Positions 54,477-64,000 of a stretch of 64,000 nt of DNA are shown in pieces. Under the pieces are notes generated by a model. That model was not told the DNA's origin, made no database searches, and saw only the letters and a list, made by a program, of their open reading frames with translations. Each line of letters opens with the position of its first letter. The first letter of the stretch is position 1. This DNA is from Cephalotus follicularis (lineage: Eukaryota > Streptophyta > Magnoliopsida > Oxalidales > Cephalotaceae), in NCBI GenBank assembly GCA_001972305.1, contig BDDD01000320.1:310001-374000 (forward strand), read 5' to 3'. The translations under genes and the position numbers were made by a program.

Positions 54477-57400
54477 TGTAACACCCCGCGCCCGCAGGGC
54501 GAACACGTGGCACTACTCTCAATCCAATATACAGTACAATGGTCAGGACTAGCAATATACAAATGCGGAAAACTTTAAAACTTTTCCATACATATCATCG
54601 GTGGAAGATACAATACACTGATCCATACATGCGATGCAATACAATACAAATCCTTTACAATACAAGTCTTTTACAATACATTATCAATCTTTCAATATAG
54701 TATTACAATGCAATATATTTCAATCCTTTAGTACAATATCTTTATCAGATTCGAGATACCCAAGAAGTCGTACGATCAACGGGTCTTCAGTCCTTCTGTC
54801 CACTGCTACCTACTTCCCAACCTATGCCGCATACAAAGGTACAACACAGCCCCACCCCGAAGGATGGGGTTAGCCACACTGGCTAAGCAGAAACCCCGTA
54901 CAGCATGTATGCATGTACAATGTGCAATATCGGTGACAATCTATACAATATCAATGTGCGGTGTACAATATCAATGCATGACATGGCAAATATACATGTA
55001 CAATTGGCGATCAGACTACCCGTATGACAGTGGCCCATAACAGACCATACGAATAGGATCTATAACAATCAATCAATGGCAGACACTCAATGGTGGTGTA
55101 TGAAACACCCAATCAATCAATCAATATCCTATAGAGCATGCAATCGGGTCAATACAATATCAATCAGTCAGCGGTGATCAATCCCACGGAAGGTAGTCCT
55201 TCGAAAAAGGTGGGAGATCTATCTATGGTTTCCAGATTGATCAGGTCTGGGACTCATAGATCTTCCAGCCTATGTCTGGGTCAATACGGTCTCGATGAGC
55301 TATAACCGAGGGAGCTACTGATATCGTTAGGGAGCTACGGCCTCAAGGGAGCATCAATCGGCAATCAATCGGTACCACTCGTCAGCGGGTCAATACAATA
55401 CAATAAATGAAACGATCGGCAGAATAGGTGGACAGAGTCAACAACCTAACATGCCAACATGAATCATGAGGTCGCTCTATAGGATCCATACAATACAATC
55501 AATCAATCAATCGAGTCAATACAATATTGGGTAGAGTCAATAAGTGGTGGTGTCTAATGAAGAAATGGGAACGTGCATCCATCGTACTGACTTAGGCTCA
55601 CAACAACACTCACGACCCAAACAATCGATCAATGTATAATACAACGTCGAAGCAAGGGCAATGAGTGGTGGTGCCTAAAGGAGGGATGGGAACGTGCATC
55701 CATTTTACCGACTTAGACTCGTAGCAACACCTATGACCCAAGCAAACAATCAATCAGTACAATCAGTAGCTGCTAGGCGGTGACAATCAAATCGACGGAA
55801 TAGGAATGAACATCTATTTGGTCAATGAAAGTAACTGGGTCATCATCTAAGGCTCAAGCTGTCACCCTATCAATCTATCATTTTGATCTTTGAAAACCAT
55901 TGAAAACGGTATTTTAAAACGCTTGAATACCTCAAGTGAGGTTCCGGTCAAGCGGCAATGTGAAAAGGGTTGAAAAACCAGCTTTAACAGTTAAAAACTC
56001 CACTCAGCCCGAAAGGCATCGATGTCCATTCCATCAATAAAAATCCTTGAATATTTGATTTGTTCTTCAATATTTCTGCCTTCACACACACTTTGTCTGT
56101 CTGATTAAAATCCACAAACATCTTGTCGGTGAAGCTTAAAATTGGCGAATTAATGGTGCTCAATTCAACGGAGTCTACTCATACGATTTGTCGCAACGAA
56201 CACACTTCGTATAGACCTAGCATGTCTACTCATACGTCTTGCCAAAGTTATCATTGCCGTACTTCGTATAGACCTAGCATGTCTACTCATACGTCTTGTC
56301 ATCACCGCCGCACTCCGTATAGACCTAGCTCTCGTTGTTTATCAAGGTATGATCATACAACTCAATGGAATTGTTCAATACAATCTACGGTGAGTTTCTT
56401 TACCCCAAAACCGTCTCTTTATTATATATTCTCTTTATTTTTATTTCTTACATGCTTTATTTCTTAGTATTCCACATTCAAGGTTTTTTTAATTCTCGAA
56501 GCTTTAATTTTTGGTATTGCTTATTTATTATTTCTGCATAATTAGGAGTAGTTTTTAATAGCTTATCTCTTGAAATTGGTATACTTCGCTTAGGTTGGAT
56601 AAATTACAACTAGTTTACGTTTCCCTGCATTCGACCCGTTACTGCATGATCCGTGCACTTGCGGCTATAAATATTAAAACATTCTAAATAAGTGAACAGG
56701 GCATGCCTTTAAAAATGGTAGAAACACGTCGATGTTTTTTAAAGACATTGATGTCTTTCTCAATTTGGCCGAAGACGTCGATGTCCTTGGACAAAGACGT
56801 CGACGTGTTTCAATGAAAAGGGCATGGGAATGCGCATCGATGTCTCGCGTCGATGCCTTCTCTGGGGAAAGGCATCTCAAGAAAAAGACGTTGACGCCTT
56901 TCAAAGACGTCGATGTCTTTGCTACGAAAACAAGGAGGCTGCATCCCAAAGTGAAAGACATCGATGCCCATGGGCAAAGGGATCGACATCTTTGCTGGGA
57001 ATGGCCGATTTTTCTGCAGAAAATCATCAATATTCAAGCCAAAATCCAATCAAATCCATTCTTTAAGAAACCAAGGGTTAAAAATCATTCTTTAAGGTTT
57101 GTAACACTAGTTACAACCTCCAATTTAACATTTCAATCTTTCTATTAACAATTAGGTCAAGGATTTACTTAAAAACCCTAACGTCACTCAATACATTCAA
57201 TTCAATCATTCAATCAGTCATTCAATCATGCAATTCAATCAATCAATCCATAAAGCAGTAGGCAATTCAGTAAAGAAGTCCTACCTTTCATTGAAGCTTC
57301 AAAAGTTGAGCTAACGATCGATCAATCGGCTGAAAACGCCCAATAATCCGCTACTTTCTTGTTCAATCGGTAAGCCACCACTTGTAATCACTGTCCTTGT

Positions 57401-57694
57401 CGATGGAAATGTAATTCCGGCTGCAAGGGATGAAGATGGATGCTCCAGCTAGAGAGAGAGAGAGAGAGAATGATAGAGAGAGGGAGAAGAGTGAAGAATG
57501 AAGAGATAAGAGTGAGAAATTGACTTATATATCGACCAACTCTCCGAAACTCAGCCCAGAATCCCGGCTATACATGCATAAGATCAATACAATATCAATA
57601 GGTATAAGAATACCTCAATTCAATACTGTTCAGTATGGTCCAATACGGTACAATGTATGCATGAACAGTACAAAAGGGAATTCGGGTCATCACA
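54477..57694 (-). repeat. 5' LTR of element 5, with a mosaic insert
   Basis: Collinear with the 3' LTR except for an extra segment at about 55927-57072. It carries the same AATACA/AATC-rich parts and a GA run near 57450-57468. It is followed by GTACT (57695-57699). Confidence 0.9.
55927..57072. mobile_element. Mosaic insert with an Athila-like LTR fragment and a GTCGAC array
   Basis: Compared with the 3' LTR of element 5, about 1.15 kb is extra. Its parts: 55927-56018 of unknown origin ending in GGCATCGATGTCC; 56019-56698, the 3' half of the Athila-like LTR (homologous to 42697-43210, ending AAGTGAACA); 56699-57000, an array of AAAGACGTCGATGTCTTT-type motifs; and a short tail. No clear target duplication was found. 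It may be an older insertion of an array-bearing LTR that was itself hit by an Athila-like LTR. Confidence 0.6.
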
Positions 57695-57699
57695 GTACT

Positions 57700-58828
57700 G
57701 ATATAAACCAACACAGTCAACGTTATTCCAAATAAAGTCGATATGCTGGGTTTCTTCTAACTTGTGCAGGAAGAAAATATAAAAACAATGACGTCTTGAA
57801 GAATTTAGTCGACTTTCAACATAAATCAGAAAGTCAGCACTCAGTATTAAGGTGATGATTTTTGCTCAAGTTGACGTTCAACTATAAAAACGAAGTCAGC
57901 GCTCAACATTAAGGCGACGTTGAAGAACTAAAGCCAGGTTTTGGGCAAAATGAAGAACAAATCAACGTGTAAGGAAATAAAGGCGACGTGTCTAAAAAAC
58001 GAAAGAACGAGGCGATGTTAAAACATAAAATGACGACGCTTTTATTGGTCAAAGCCAGAGTCATCAATCAAAGGTTGGCATTAAGTCAACGTTTTATGCT
58101 ATTCAGTCAACGTCCTAGAGTTGATTTGTAGCTAACGGCTAGTTAAAAAAGTGCAACAATTTTGAGATTTTCATGCACACTCCCAACGGTTAGAAGATTG
58201 GTTTTTCAGCTATAAAATTATTGCCTAGATTCATTCTAGCATCAAGAAACAAAGAAAAACAACTGATCAAAAGATACATGAATTCTCTCATGTTTTTCTT
58301 TAAAAAAGCCTAAATACTCATATAGCCTTAATACTTTCTATCTTGTAATCGGAGTGATACAAGTGAACTAGAGTTTTCATACTTGAGCTCTTATGAGGTC
58401 TTCTACATTGTAAAAAGCTTCTGAAATCTTCTAAGTTGTAATCAACGGTGGTGTGCTCTTGAAAGCCTCTGGGTGAGAGGTTTGCTTAAGTGATTAGGTG
58501 AATCAATGAAGTGTAAAGGTGTTTTCGATTTGCACCCGAAACTCAAATCATGGTATGTATCATGAGGAATACTAGTGAAATACTCAAGGGGGAGCCTTGG
58601 GGAATGGACATAGGCCAAGAGATTAGCCAAACCACTATAAGTCATGTTTGCATCTTTATCCTGTATAATTCTATTTTTTAATGTGATTGATTGATTCTTG
58701 TCTAATCTAATATTTGTTTAAATTATTGGTACTTGTTCATTATCTTAGTTTGATTTCTTGTTATAATCGAAAAAGAACACATATCCATATAATATACAAT
58801 TCATCGCCCCTCTTGTATATTATCTCTA
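57700..58828 (+). repeat. Rest of the 5' LTR of the second copia-type element
   Basis: Continues 40777-40925. It contains GTCAACGTT/GTCGACTTT/GTCAGCGCT motifs (57716-58130), TGTAATC-type direct repeats near 58350-58440, and the copia LTR signature ATGGACATAGGCC...CCAAACCACTATAA (58608-58640). It ends just before the primer site at 58830. Confidence 0.7.
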
Positions 58829-58829
58829 T

Positions 58830-58841
58830 TGGTATCAGAGC
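58830..58841 (+). other. Primer binding site of the second copia-type element
   Basis: TGGTATCAGAGC, followed by GG, as in the element at 14778-19094. Confidence 0.9.
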
Positions 58842-58881
58842 GGTTGCCTTATAATTCTTAATTGTTAAAGGTACAAAGATC

Positions 58882-60452
58882 ATGGAAATGAACAGAAGCA
58901 ATGGTGGGAGTATGTCTATTTCTAAACCCCCTTTTTTCGATGGTAATAACTATTATCATTGGGAGGCTAAAATGACCATATTTATTCAAGCTCTTGATTT
59001 TAAATTATGAGATGTTATTATTGATGGACCTGATTTACCCACAATTATTTCAAATGTAGGTGTTAGAAGTCTCAAAATAAGACATATGTTTAATAATGAT
59101 GATAGAAGACAAATTCAGTTGAATGAAAAAGCTAAACATATTATTATTTTTGCTTTGAATTCAAATGAATTTAATAGAGTATCTTCTTGCTCTACCGCAA
59201 AAAAAAATATAGGATAGACTTGAAATTACTTATGAAGGTACCAATCAAGTGGAGGATATCAAGAATATGTTAACTAGAGAATATGAAATGTTTAGCATGT
59301 ATGAAAATGAAATTATCTCAAGCATGTATATTTGCGTCACCTATTATTAATTCCTTACAAGCTCTTGATAAGATTTATACTAACAATGAACCGGTAAGAA
59401 AGATTCTCAAGTGTCTTCCCAAAAGTTGGATGTCCAAAATTACTGCTATTAAGGAAGCTAAAAATCTCAATGAATTATCGCTAGAAGAGTTACTCGGATC
59501 TCTAATGACTCATGAAATGACCGTAAAGCTTCAAGATGAGGATGAAAAAAAAGAACTTAAATAGAAGAAGATCATTGCTCTTAAATGAAAAGATGATAGT
59601 GACGGTAAAAGCGATGACAATATGACACTTATTACAAGAAGGTTCAAGAAATTTTTGGCTAAAAATAAATTCGGTAACAAAAATTTCAAGAAAGGACAAT
59701 CTTCCAAGGAATAACCCAAAGAGAAAGAACTCATATGTTTGAATGCACAAGTATGGACATTTCAAGAATGAATGTCCAGGGTTGAAAAAGAAGGAGTATA
59801 CCAAAAAGAAGGCTATGATGGCTAATGGAGTGATAGTGATGTATCTAGTTTCGATGAGAAATTAAATGATGAGGATGATCAACTAGCCTTGATGGAATTT
59901 GAAGAAGATTATGAAAGCGACACGGAGGTATATTATGATGAAATTGTCTCTATTTTTGAAAAACTTAGCAATGAAAATATGTTTTTAAAAAAAAATGTTA
60001 AAAATTTACTAAAGAGAACAAGATGTTAAAAGAAGAAATTTTTAACCTACATAAAAAATTAGAAGATAAAAATGAAAGTTCAATATCACTTGGAAATGAT
60101 AATAAAAATCTGAAAATTAAAATTGATGCTTTAAAATGAACTTTTTCAAAATTTTCATAGAGTAGTGAAAAGCTTGACACCCTTTTTTGAATATAAATTT
60201 GTGTATTTAATAAAGTCGGATTGGGATATGATGAAATGCAAAATGTTAAGTATTTTCAAGAAATTTTGGAATTCAGAGAAAAGAATACACAAAATTGTAG
60301 CATTTAAAAAGGAACATAATTCTACTATTTGTTATTTTAAAAAGGATATCTCTACAAATACTAAATGTAAAAAGGTTTGAGCTCCTAAAGGAACTTATGT
60401 GACTGACCAAGGTGGATCCATAAGTGTCTGGGTATCAAAAGCCAAAATTTGA
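58882..60452 (+). pseudogene. Copia-type Gag polyprotein (broken), second copia element
   Basis: Starts MEMNRSNGGSMSISKPPFF, then DGNNYYHWEAKMTIFIQ, the DUF4219/UBN2-type start. A TGA replaces Trp near 59008. The body (ILKCLPKSWMSKITAIKEAK; LEELLGSLMTHE) is in the open piece 59283-59564. The zinc knuckle near 59740 is degraded (CLNAQVWTFQE and a shifted continuation). Later parts are Asp/Glu-rich (59860-59950) and Lys-rich coiled-coil-like. The end SISVWVSKAKI corresponds to the WVPKA end of the other copia gag. It has many stops and frame changes. Confidence 0.85.
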
Positions 60453-60679
60453 AATTTTTGGCAAGTACACATAGAGATATGCTATAAATGGAAAAAAAAA
60501 TCATTCACTGTGTATCTTGACGTGTAAGTAACCTTTTATTTTTGGAAAGTTTCTAATTTTTGAAAAAGTCTCCTTTCTTTATCAATGCAACCAAAATTTT
60601 CCTTATGTTTAACCTAAATATATATATATATATATATTGCATTATTCATACCACAATTCTCTTCTAAGGTTTTTAAGTC
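60453..60679 (+). other. AT-rich spacer with a (TA)n run
   Basis: No gene. A (TA)n microsatellite of about 22 bases lies at 60618-60640. Confidence 0.7.
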
Positions 60680-61581
60680 ATGGATTCAAGAAAAAGAGAA
60701 TCTAGTGACATACAACAAGGATTTTCAAATAAACAAGTTGTTCAGAAATCATATAATGATAAAGATGTACGGTGTGGAAGGAAGATTGATTTCATGTTTT
60801 TTTGAGAAGGATGATATTCCTTTTAAATACTAATTCGATGTTCTATCTTGGACTCCATTTTTCAGCATGTTCATTTATGTATACCCCAAGTTGGTAAGAG
60901 AATTCTACTCTAATCTCAAAATTTCAAAAAGTAGAAGTGAAAATTTGATGTTAGAAACTTTAGTTAGTGGAGTTAGAATTGTTCTTAACCCTACTACTTT
61001 TGGAGAAATTTTAAAGATTCCTGCTTCTTGGACTCATTTTAATGAACACTTGGGATGGAAAGGAGAGGAACTTTTGATTATGGAGTTTGTGCTAAATTAT
61101 TGTTGATTGATTCAGTTAAACATGATTCCTCTTTTGATTTCTCTACATAGAATCTTAAGCCCGAGTGTAGATTGTTACATAATGTTATAGCAAATCATGT
61201 TTTGCCTACTGAAAAATATAAAGTTGAGGTCACAAATTTGGAGCCCTGTATCATGTTTCATATAGTTCAAAGTAAACCTTTGAATTTAACATTATTGATG
61301 ATAAGGAACATGAGACATGTGAATACGAAAATGAATTGGCATTTTACCATATGGAATGGTGATCACAAAGATTATCAAGCACTTCAAGATAGACACGAGT
61401 GACTATCTCAAACCCCGTAACATCTTACAATCAACATTCGCTTAAAGTTCTCGGATGGAGAAAAGAAAATATTTATTGGACTTGTGATAGCTTGATGAAA
61501 AATGGAAAGGAAGATGGAAACAAGATAAAGTGTGGAACAAGTAAAGAAGGAGTGTCTTCAAAGCTTGACTTAAAAGGATGA
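60680..61581 (+). pseudogene. Putative plant transposon protein (Transposase_32-like), broken
   Basis: A decayed ORF starts MDSRKRESSDIQQGF. Recognisable pieces are PKLVREFYSNL, VSGVRIVLNPTTFGEIL, LKPECRLLHNVIANHVLPT and LNLTLLMIRNM. This order (REFY-N, a V.G..V.L...T..E.L segment, LKPE.R....I...LLPT) is that of the plant-specific 'putative plant transposon protein' domain often found in retroelement ORFs. Stops lie near 60804, 61104 and 61148. The function of the family is not established. It stands where pol would be in a normal copia element. The last piece (61399-61581) is not recognised. Confidence 0.6.
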
Positions 61582-62060
61582 AGAGAATTGATAAAACTCT
61601 GCATCATATTTAATTAAAGTGTTTTTTATTATTGTTATGACATTTAAAATTTTTGAACTTTATGTTAGTTCTTATTAATAAAGTTTTGATTTTGAAGATA
61701 ATTAGTTTTTGCAGATATGTAGCTTTCTGAAGATCACTAACCTTGTTTTTAAATTGTATTGTTTTATAATAATTAGCTTTATCATGTGCTTATTATTACA
61801 TTGTTATTTCATCTGTTTACTATCTTGATAATTTGCCACCAGGTCGACGTGTTAGTAACAACATGGCGACGCATCGTACAAGTCAACGTTATTACGTGTA
61901 TAGGTCAACGTTTTTCGTCGGGGTATAAAAACCCAAAAGGTATCCAGGAGACGTTTCATTACCCTAACCCTAGTTTTGTAACGCATTTCTTAAAATTGGC
62001 ATATCAAAAGTCGGTAGTTACATATCATTTAGCTTTTTTAAAATTATTCTATATCATTCT
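61582..62060 (+). other. Gene-free end region, possible LTR remnant
   Basis: AT-rich. GTCGACGTG, GCGACGCATCG, GTCAACGTTATT and GTCAACGTTTTT occur at 61842-61912, resembling the 5' LTR motif GTCAACGTTATT at 57716-57727. A TATA-like GGTATAAAAACCC lies at 61920-61932. No LTR start was found, so the 3' LTR is at best partial. Confidence 0.4.
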
Positions 62061-64000
62061 TGTAACACCCCGTATGTTTTCTTTCTATGGAGATACAGAA
62101 ATAATTGAGATGTAAGAATATTTTCTGTGAATGGCTCATTTAATTTTAGAGGTTAAAACATTATATTAAAGAGGCCCAAGGGTTTAAGGCTAAATAGTAG
62201 ATGTTTTAAAGGGCCAAGTGTAAAGCTTCCAAGAGAAGTTTCCAAGTTCCAAGGTAATAATGATGTAGTAAGGTGTTTTCGGTGTTATAGCATGTCGTGA
62301 TAGAATGGGGGTAGAGTTTTTAGGTTCAGCAGGTTAGTGGTGAGAGAGAGTTCTAGTTCTCTTTCTCTTTCCTTCCCTTTCCTCGAGCGAAAGGACAGTT
62401 CTAGTTTAAGGCTTTCCGAGCTCAGAAAGACGAAGAGTCAGACAAGGATAAAGAAGAAAAGTTGTCGCCAGAGAAAGTAGCAAAGAACAGTGAGTGGGAC
62501 ATCCTTTTCTACATAGATGTTTTGTTTCATGTTGTTTTCTTGAAAATCTCCTTTTCAACTTTAGCAGAGTAAGTGAGTTTAGCCGAGAATTTCTTCCCTA
62601 GCGTTTTATGTAAGTTTTCCTTGTGAGAGGAGAGAAGTTTCCAAGCACCAGTGCTCAGTTCCTTTTAAGTGATCAGTCACTTTCTGGTAAGGTAACAGTA
62701 CGTGTTCATCCCCCTCCTCAGTGTACCCATTGTCTAGAATGGGTTGTTGAGTGAGACTGCCCTTGGGTTTCGTACATGGATATCCTTTACGCTGTTGTCT
62801 ATGCCGGTGTATAGCGGTGAGTGCAGAAGAGCACATATGTACATAGCTCCATATTCCTTGGTATTCTCATTATCTATGATGAGGAAGTCAGGTGAGACTT
62901 CCCCTGGGTTCCATACCTGGATCTGCTCTATGATATTGTCAAGGATAGCATAGTGATGTGAGTACAGCAGAGCTAAGTTATCAGATGCCATAACATAGAG
63001 CCTTTCAGTAAGTTTTCCTAAGTGGAGGACCTGCGTCCTCAGAAGTCAGTTTAGATAATAAAGAAATAAGCAAAGATATGTAAGCACAGAGCAAAACTAA
63101 GGTTCTCGGCAGGCAAGCTGCCAGTTTACGGCTAAGGCCAAAGATTAGCTCAGCATCAGCTCAGACCACTATAAGTTGGCACCTATATTATGTATAAGCA
63201 AAGAAATAAAAGAAAAGAGAAGTAAGTTCCGAGATCAGTTCTCGTCCTTCTCAGCATTTTTTTGGCCTAGTCGGACCTTTCAGAGCATTCTTGTCAACAG
63301 TTAAAAATCTTAAGTTTATTCAGTTTTTCATGAGCACTATAGAGAATCAGTTCAACAGAGGAAAGAGTAAGCTTTCTTTTAAAGTACTTCGAGCGTTTTT
63401 TTATTCTTCGCCATGACTTATATGTTTGTTATAGCTTGTTTTCCCCAGTTGGGACGTTTATACATGTTCATGGTATGTTTTTATTCAGTGCATTCATTTT
63501 AAAGGAATGCATCAGATGATGTTTTGGTTCTCATTTACTTAGTCAGTTGGACTAATCCCCTCACATATTATTTTGCAGACCAGGCAACAGGAGGAGATCC
63601 TCCAGACCAGTAGAAGAAAGTTTAGGGAAAGGTAGTTTTTGTGTTCGGCACCTTGGGATGTAGCTCGGGCGACCAGCATGCATTGCATTGGGCATTCTTT
63701 TTGGGTTCCTCTACCTTTCTTATCTTTTGTGGAGTACCCGAGAGTATATAGATAATTTTGTAACATGAGATGTTAAAGCAAGAAATCTTATGTTGATTCT
63801 TTTCTTTAATGGAGAAAGCAGTGGTAATTTGTAGCCCGAAGACTAGATCTGTGTTAAAGCTTTTATTAGTAGTTTTCTCTATGGTTGTTATATCCGGGCA
63901 ACCAGGGAGTCCTCAGGTAGATTTATATATTTATATATATATGTGTGTGTGTAGCTTGAAGTTGGGCCCTCAGATGCGTTGTATGAAGAGATAAAGAAGA
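62061..64000 (+). mobile_element. Start of a gypsy-type LTR, runs off the window
   Basis: TGTAACACCCCGTATG at 62061 is a standard plant gypsy LTR start. The sequence is non-coding, with GTGAGTGGGACAT near 62490, two related segments of about 130 bp at 62725-62820 and 62860-62955 (each a TTC(C/G)(G/A)TAC(A/C)TGGATAT-type word followed by TGAGTGCAGAAGAGC or TGAGTACAGCAGAGC), and a short TA/TG microsatellite near 63925-63952. Landmarks match 1-1560, so it is the same family. Confidence 0.6.

Larger units (their letters stand above)
40926..57694 (-). mobile_element. Gypsy element 5 (chromovirus type), complete, with three nested insertions
   Basis: A minus-strand gypsy element: 5' LTR 54477-57694, primer site 54462-54473, gag, protease, RT, integrase, polypurine tract 47717-47730, 3' LTR 40926-47716. 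Perfect GTACT target duplication. Without insertions the LTRs would be about 2093 and 2072 bp. It is a different family from elements 1 and 2 (LTR start TGTGATGACCCGAATTCCC). Insertions: Athila-like element in the 3' LTR, solo LTR before the integrase core, mosaic segment in the 5' LTR. The RNase H domain is missing. Confidence 0.92.

Noticed and set aside
59502..59804. Minus-strand ORF with a membrane-like composition
   Set aside because: It is the antisense shadow of the copia gag zinc-knuckle region and is T-rich only because the sense strand is Lys-rich.

Overview
The window is plant nuclear DNA from repeat-rich, probably heterochromatic sequence. I see no convincing host gene, tRNA gene, rRNA gene or CRISPR array. 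Almost everything is LTR retrotransposon: Ty3/gypsy elements of chromovirus type (initiator-Met tRNA primer sites, chromodomain-like integrase tails), one Athila-like gypsy element, and Ty1/copia-like elements carrying gag without pol. All coding regions are broken by stops or frameshifts, so this is a layered record of insertions, not a functioning locus. The species cannot be named from this sequence.

Layout. (1) 1-3943: non-coding LTR-like sequence, then the left half of an older LTR ('outer LTR') ending in a degenerate tandem repeat. (2) 3944-29933: two full-length gypsy elements of the same family inserted head to head in that tandem repeat. Element 1 is on the minus strand (3944-13367) and element 2 on the plus strand (13373-29933). 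GAGGG flanks both outer ends and TAGGG lies between them. Element 2 carries a gag-only copia element (14778-19094) in its 5' LTR and a solo LTR of its own family (24168-26629) inside its integrase. (3) 29934-31284: right half of the tandem repeat and outer LTR. (4) 31285-40776: a short unrecognised ORF, a solo LTR (31669-34233), a copia LTR with primer site (34250-34804), and non-coding LTR-derived DNA with a 27-bp minisatellite (36383-36696). (5) 40777-62060: a copia-type element whose 5' LTR is split by gypsy element 5 (minus strand, 40926-57694, target duplication GTACT). Element 5 holds an Athila-like gag-protease element (41891-46583), a solo LTR (49030-51775) and a mosaic insert (about 55927-57072). 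The copia element resumes at 57700 with gag and a second ORF resembling the plant-specific 'putative plant transposon protein' family. (6) 62061-64000: start of another gypsy-type LTR, of the family that also appears to open the window.

The most unusual feature is shared by otherwise unrelated LTRs. Each carries an array of short motifs, spaced about 20-35 bp, that converge on a GTCGAC-centred palindrome with family-specific flanks: CAGTCGACTG (alternating with CAGCCGACTG) in two gypsy LTR families, AAGCGTCGACGCTT in copia and outer LTRs, and AAAGACGTCGACGTCTTT in the Athila-like LTR. These arrays change copy number between the two LTRs of one element and contain known transcription-factor core motifs (GCCGAC, GACGTC). 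Whether they are regulatory modules, silencing targets or by-products of methylcytosine decay is open; this is the part most worth following up.
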